From assembly GCA_017883605.1 (NCBI GenBank), contig JADGNH010000087.1, positions 1 to 7,898 on the forward strand: a stretch of DNA of 7,898 bases, written 5' to 3'. Origin of the DNA: Methanobacteriaceae archaeon (GTDB taxonomy: Archaea > Methanobacteriota > Methanobacteria > Methanobacteriales > Methanobacteriaceae). This document shows, piece by piece, positions 5,781 through 7,898 of the stretch. Numbering within the stretch: position 1 is the stretch's first letter; the number at the start of each line of letters is the position of its first letter. The position numbers and the translations under genes were made by a program. Below the pieces are notes generated by a model, which saw nothing but the letters and a program-made list of their open reading frames with translations, did no database searches and was not told the origin of the DNA.

Positions 5781-5865
5781 CTAAGCCCGTTTAAGGAATT
5801 TATTCACGAAGCATGTAATTTTAATATTTAAAAATACATAATATTAACTGAGGGGGGATGAATTT

Positions 5866-6636
5866 ATGGAAAAAACTAAAAAAGAAAAGGCAATAGCAGT
5901 TTTGAAGAGCTTTGAAACTGGTGATAGAAGGGCTATCCAAGAATGGGTTGCAGGAGAATATGTTCCGCATTATCCCACAATTCCAAACGGTAAATATGCT
6001 TTATTAGAATTTTTTGACCAGCTACAGCAGATGGAAATTAAGCTAAATATTGTAAGGGCAATTGAAGATGGGGATTTTATTATTTTACACAGTGAATATA
6101 CTGCTGAATTCACTGGTCCATTGATAGTCTTTGATATTTTCCGATTTGAAGATGGGAAAATAGTAGAACACTGGTCTAACAGCCAGGAGGAAATAAAAGA
6201 AACAGTCAGCGGCCACCCCATGATAGATGGACCTACAGAAATAACAGATCTGGATAAAACCGAAGTTAATAAGGCACTACTCAAGAAATTGGTTGAAGAC
6301 GTATTTATTGGTGGTGATTATGATAAAATGTCCAGTTTTTTTGGTGATGATCACTATATTCAACATAACCCCAGATTTGCTGATGGGCTTTCAGGGCTCC
6401 TTAAGGGTCTGGAAGAAATGGCCAAACAGGGTAAAGAAATGAAATTTACCAAAAACAGCATGATCTTGGGTGAAGGAAATTTTGTACTGGCCGCCAGTGT
6501 AGGTGAATTTGGGGGAGAACACGTTGCATTCTACGATCTGTTCCGGGTGGAAAATGGCAAGATGGCTGAACACTGGGATGTGATTGAAACCATTTTACCA
6601 CCAGACCAATGGAAAAATAAAAATGGTAAATTTTGA
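5866..6636 (+). CDS. Tandem SnoaL/NTF2-like domain protein
   Basis: The 256-residue protein contains two NTF2-like (SnoaL_2) domains, about residues 1-115 and 130-245. They share the landmarks YVPHYPTIPNGK and YIQHNPRFADGLSG, and FDIFRFEDGKIVEHWSN (89-105) and YDLFRVENGKMAEHWDV (223-239), so the gene arose by duplication. This fold forms a cone-shaped pocket and includes polyketide cyclases and isomerases; the substrate here is unknown. Residues after the first domain (SGHPMIDGPTEITDLDKTE) form the linker of this conserved two-domain subfamily. No signal peptide is seen. The ATG at 5866 follows AGGGGGGAT at about 8 bases. The dioxygenase-like gene starts 12 bases after its stop, so the two are likely co-transcribed and may act on the same compound. 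Most known relatives are bacterial. Confidence 0.88.
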   Translation: MEKTKKEKAIAVLKSFETGDRRAIQEWVAGEYVPHYPTIPNGKYALLEFFDQLQQMEIKLNIVRAIEDGDFIILHSEYTAEFTGPLIVFDIFRFEDGKIVEHWSNSQEEIKETVSGHPMIDGPTEITDLDKTEVNKALLKKLVEDVFIGGDYDKMSSFFGDDHYIQHNPRFADGLSGLLKGLEEMAKQGKEMKFTKNSMILGEGNFVLAASVGEFGGEHVAFYDLFRVENGKMAEHWDVIETILPPDQWKNKNGKF

Positions 6637-6648
6637 GGGATAAAAACC

Positions 6649-7491
6649 ATGATGAAGATTGATAGTGGCCTGGATATTAAACAGGAACCGGGCCATTACA
6701 CCGAAAAGATGCCGGCGCTTTTTATCGGACATGGCTCACCCATGAACATCATCCTCAAAAACGACTTCACCAGAAGTTTGAGAGAGCTTGGCAGAAACCT
6801 GCCAGAACCCCAGGCAATAATGGTTATTTCAGCCCATTGGTTAACTGATGGAAGCTACGTTACCTGCATGGATAAACCAAGGACTATCCACGATTTTTAT
6901 GGATTTCCTGAAGAACTGTATCAGGTGAACTATCCCAGTCCCGGTGCCTCTAATTATGCTGAATCAGCAATAAAATCAACAATAAAGGCTAAAATTGAAT
7001 GTAACAAAGATTGGGGTCTGGATCACGCTTCTTGGGCTGTTTTAAAGCATATGTATCCTGAGGCCGATATACCTGTATTTGAAATGAGCTTAGACTATTC
7101 TTTCAATGATTGGCACCCAAAATCCTTGGATTACCATTATCAACTGGCTTCGGAACTGGTAGGATTAAGGGAAAAAGGAGTTTTGATTATAGGGAGCGGT
7201 AACCTGGTGCACAATCTCCAGATGATCGATTATAATATCGATGCCCAGCCCTTTGACTGGGCTCTTGAATTTGATGAAAAAGTCAAATTCAACCTTTTAA
7301 GGGGGAATCACGAAGATCTGATCCACTTTGAAAACATGGGCACGGCAGCTTCCTATGCTATACCCACTCTGGACCACTATTTGCCCCTTATATATGTAAT
7401 CGCCTTACAGGGGGAGGATGAACCACTAAAATTCACTTACGAAGGATTCCAGCACGGATCCATTTCCATGAGAGGTTTCCAGGTTGGTTAA
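6649..7491 (+). CDS. ygiD: DOPA 4,5-dioxygenase homologue (YgiD/LigB family)
   Basis: The 280-residue protein is full length for the YgiD/DODA branch of class III extradiol dioxygenases, which open catechol rings of DOPA-like compounds with O2. MPALFIGHGSPMN (21-33) and VISAHW (59-64) give metal-ligand candidates His28 and His63. IHDFYGFPEELY (80-91), GLDHASW (123-129), GSGNLVHNL (182-190, His188) and TLDHYLPLIYV (240-250, His243) complete the active site. The ending GSISMRGFQVG is also typical. The start is ATG 6649 (ATG also at 6652), after GAGGGAT that overlaps the stop of the upstream gene. The SnoaL-like gene is 12 bases upstream. Related proteins in strict anaerobes may have other activities, so the substrate is uncertain. 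Confidence 0.9.
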   Translation: MMKIDSGLDIKQEPGHYTEKMPALFIGHGSPMNIILKNDFTRSLRELGRNLPEPQAIMVISAHWLTDGSYVTCMDKPRTIHDFYGFPEELYQVNYPSPGASNYAESAIKSTIKAKIECNKDWGLDHASWAVLKHMYPEADIPVFEMSLDYSFNDWHPKSLDYHYQLASELVGLREKGVLIIGSGNLVHNLQMIDYNIDAQPFDWALEFDEKVKFNLLRGNHEDLIHFENMGTAASYAIPTLDHYLPLIYVIALQGEDEPLKFTYEGFQHGSISMRGFQVG

Positions 7492-7529
7492 ATTCATAGA
7501 AATAATTTGTAATATTAAATTCTTTACTT

Positions 7530-7544
7530 AAAAAGAACTAAAAA
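7530..7544 (-). terminator. T-tracts after the carotenoid-type gene
   Basis: Two T5 runs on the minus strand (7544-7540 and 7534-7530) follow the stop at 7578 by about 35 bases. A 5-bp hairpin, TCTGG/CCAGA with loop TATT at 7563-7576, comes just after the stop. The plus-strand LigB-type gene converges here and has only weak T-rich sequence after it. Confidence 0.35.
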
Positions 7545-7577
7545 CATCTCTTAACCCTATATTCTGGTATTCCAGAT

Positions 7578-7898
7578 CTACCTGCTTAAATCACGGTTAT
7601 TGGCAATGGTGATTAGAGAAATAATTGTTACAAACATCATTGTAAAAACAGCAATCAAAGCCATTGACGTAATAATATCATTGGGAATGGGTAACGAGAA
7701 GGGACTAAGTATTAAATACATGGCCTGGATGCCATAAACCGCAATTACTTCTATCCAATAAGCTTTGCTGGATAAAATTGTAACTTTCTGGCTATCTATC
7801 CTGTCATATTTATAGAGGTATAGGGCGAATATCTGGAAGAATATGAAGGTGACCAGGAACCATCCGAAATAATTGGTGATGGGAACACCAAAGTATGC
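7578..7898 (-). CDS. Partial carotenoid biosynthesis membrane protein (CruF/DUF422-like), C-terminus
   Basis: An open frame enters from the right edge on the minus strand and ends at TAG 7580-7578, giving the last 106 residues. It starts YFGVPITNYFGWFLVTFIFF (residues 2-21), the NxxGWF motif typical of the carotenoid synthesis family that includes CruF hydratases and archaeal bisanhydrobacterioruberin hydratase. Hydrophobic stretches at about residues 13-29, 47-65 and 76-98 should be membrane helices, and a charged KYDRIDSQKV loop follows the first. The rest of the protein and its active site lie outside the window. It would act in the membrane on C40 or C50 carotenoid or squalene-type chains; the substrate is not determined here. 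Confidence 0.72.
   Translation of the reverse strand, partial: AYFGVPITNYFGWFLVTFIFFQIFALYLYKYDRIDSQKVTILSSKAYWIEVIAVYGIQAMYLILSPFSLPIPNDIITSMALIAVFTMMFVTIISLITIANNRDLSR

Noticed and set aside
5858..5860. Alternative ATG start just before the SnoaL-like gene
   Set aside because: It is out of frame with the gene and overlaps the ribosome-binding site, which fits the ATG at 5866.
6709..6711. Later start of the LigB-type gene at MPALFIGHG
   Set aside because: No good ribosome-binding site precedes it, whereas ATG 6649 has GAGGGAT at a suitable distance; many family members also have an N-terminal extension.

Overview
The window looks like chromosome of a Methanobacterium-like archaeon (Methanobacteriales). 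The evidence is a HisF with the methanogen-type insertion after its first catalytic aspartate, AT-rich spacers with archaeal TATA-like boxes about 28 bases before several starts, T-tract terminators, a tRNA-Arg gene without an encoded CCA, and a carotenoid-synthase-like gene at the right edge. The genus is an inference from remembered protein families, not a search.

Left third (1-2044), all on the minus strand: a DNA-base-repair cluster. It holds the 5' end of an OGG/AlkA-type glycosylase, a small helical protein of unknown function, a 3-methyladenine glycosylase of the AAG/MPG family broken by a single-base deletion, and an intact TagI glycosylase. TagI and MPG overlap by 8 bases and form an operon. 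Three unrelated types of alkylbase glycosylase therefore lie within about 2 kb.

Centre (2045-4713), still minus strand: a 377-base spacer with two strong inverted repeats; an orphan gene whose C-terminal half resembles one cyclin fold of archaeal TFB, preceded by four imperfect ~22-base repeats; hisF, preceded by a 28-base direct repeat just upstream of its TATA box; and a two-gene operon for a cupredoxin lipoprotein and a 72-residue two-helix membrane protein with heme-like histidine spacing.

Right part (4873-7491), plus strand: tRNA-Arg(UCG); a YdeI/OmpD-associated family protein preceded by imperfect 19-22 base repeats; and a probable operon of a duplicated SnoaL/NTF2-like protein and a LigB-type DOPA 4,5-dioxygenase homologue. 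At the right edge the 3' end of a carotenoid biosynthesis (CruF/DUF422-like) membrane protein converges on the minus strand.

The most interesting points are the small cupredoxin plus two-helix histidine membrane pair (a possible minimal redox unit), the orphan TFB-like protein with its repeat-bearing promoter, an oxygen-type dioxygenase operon in a presumed anaerobe, and the one-base break in MPG at a C-run.
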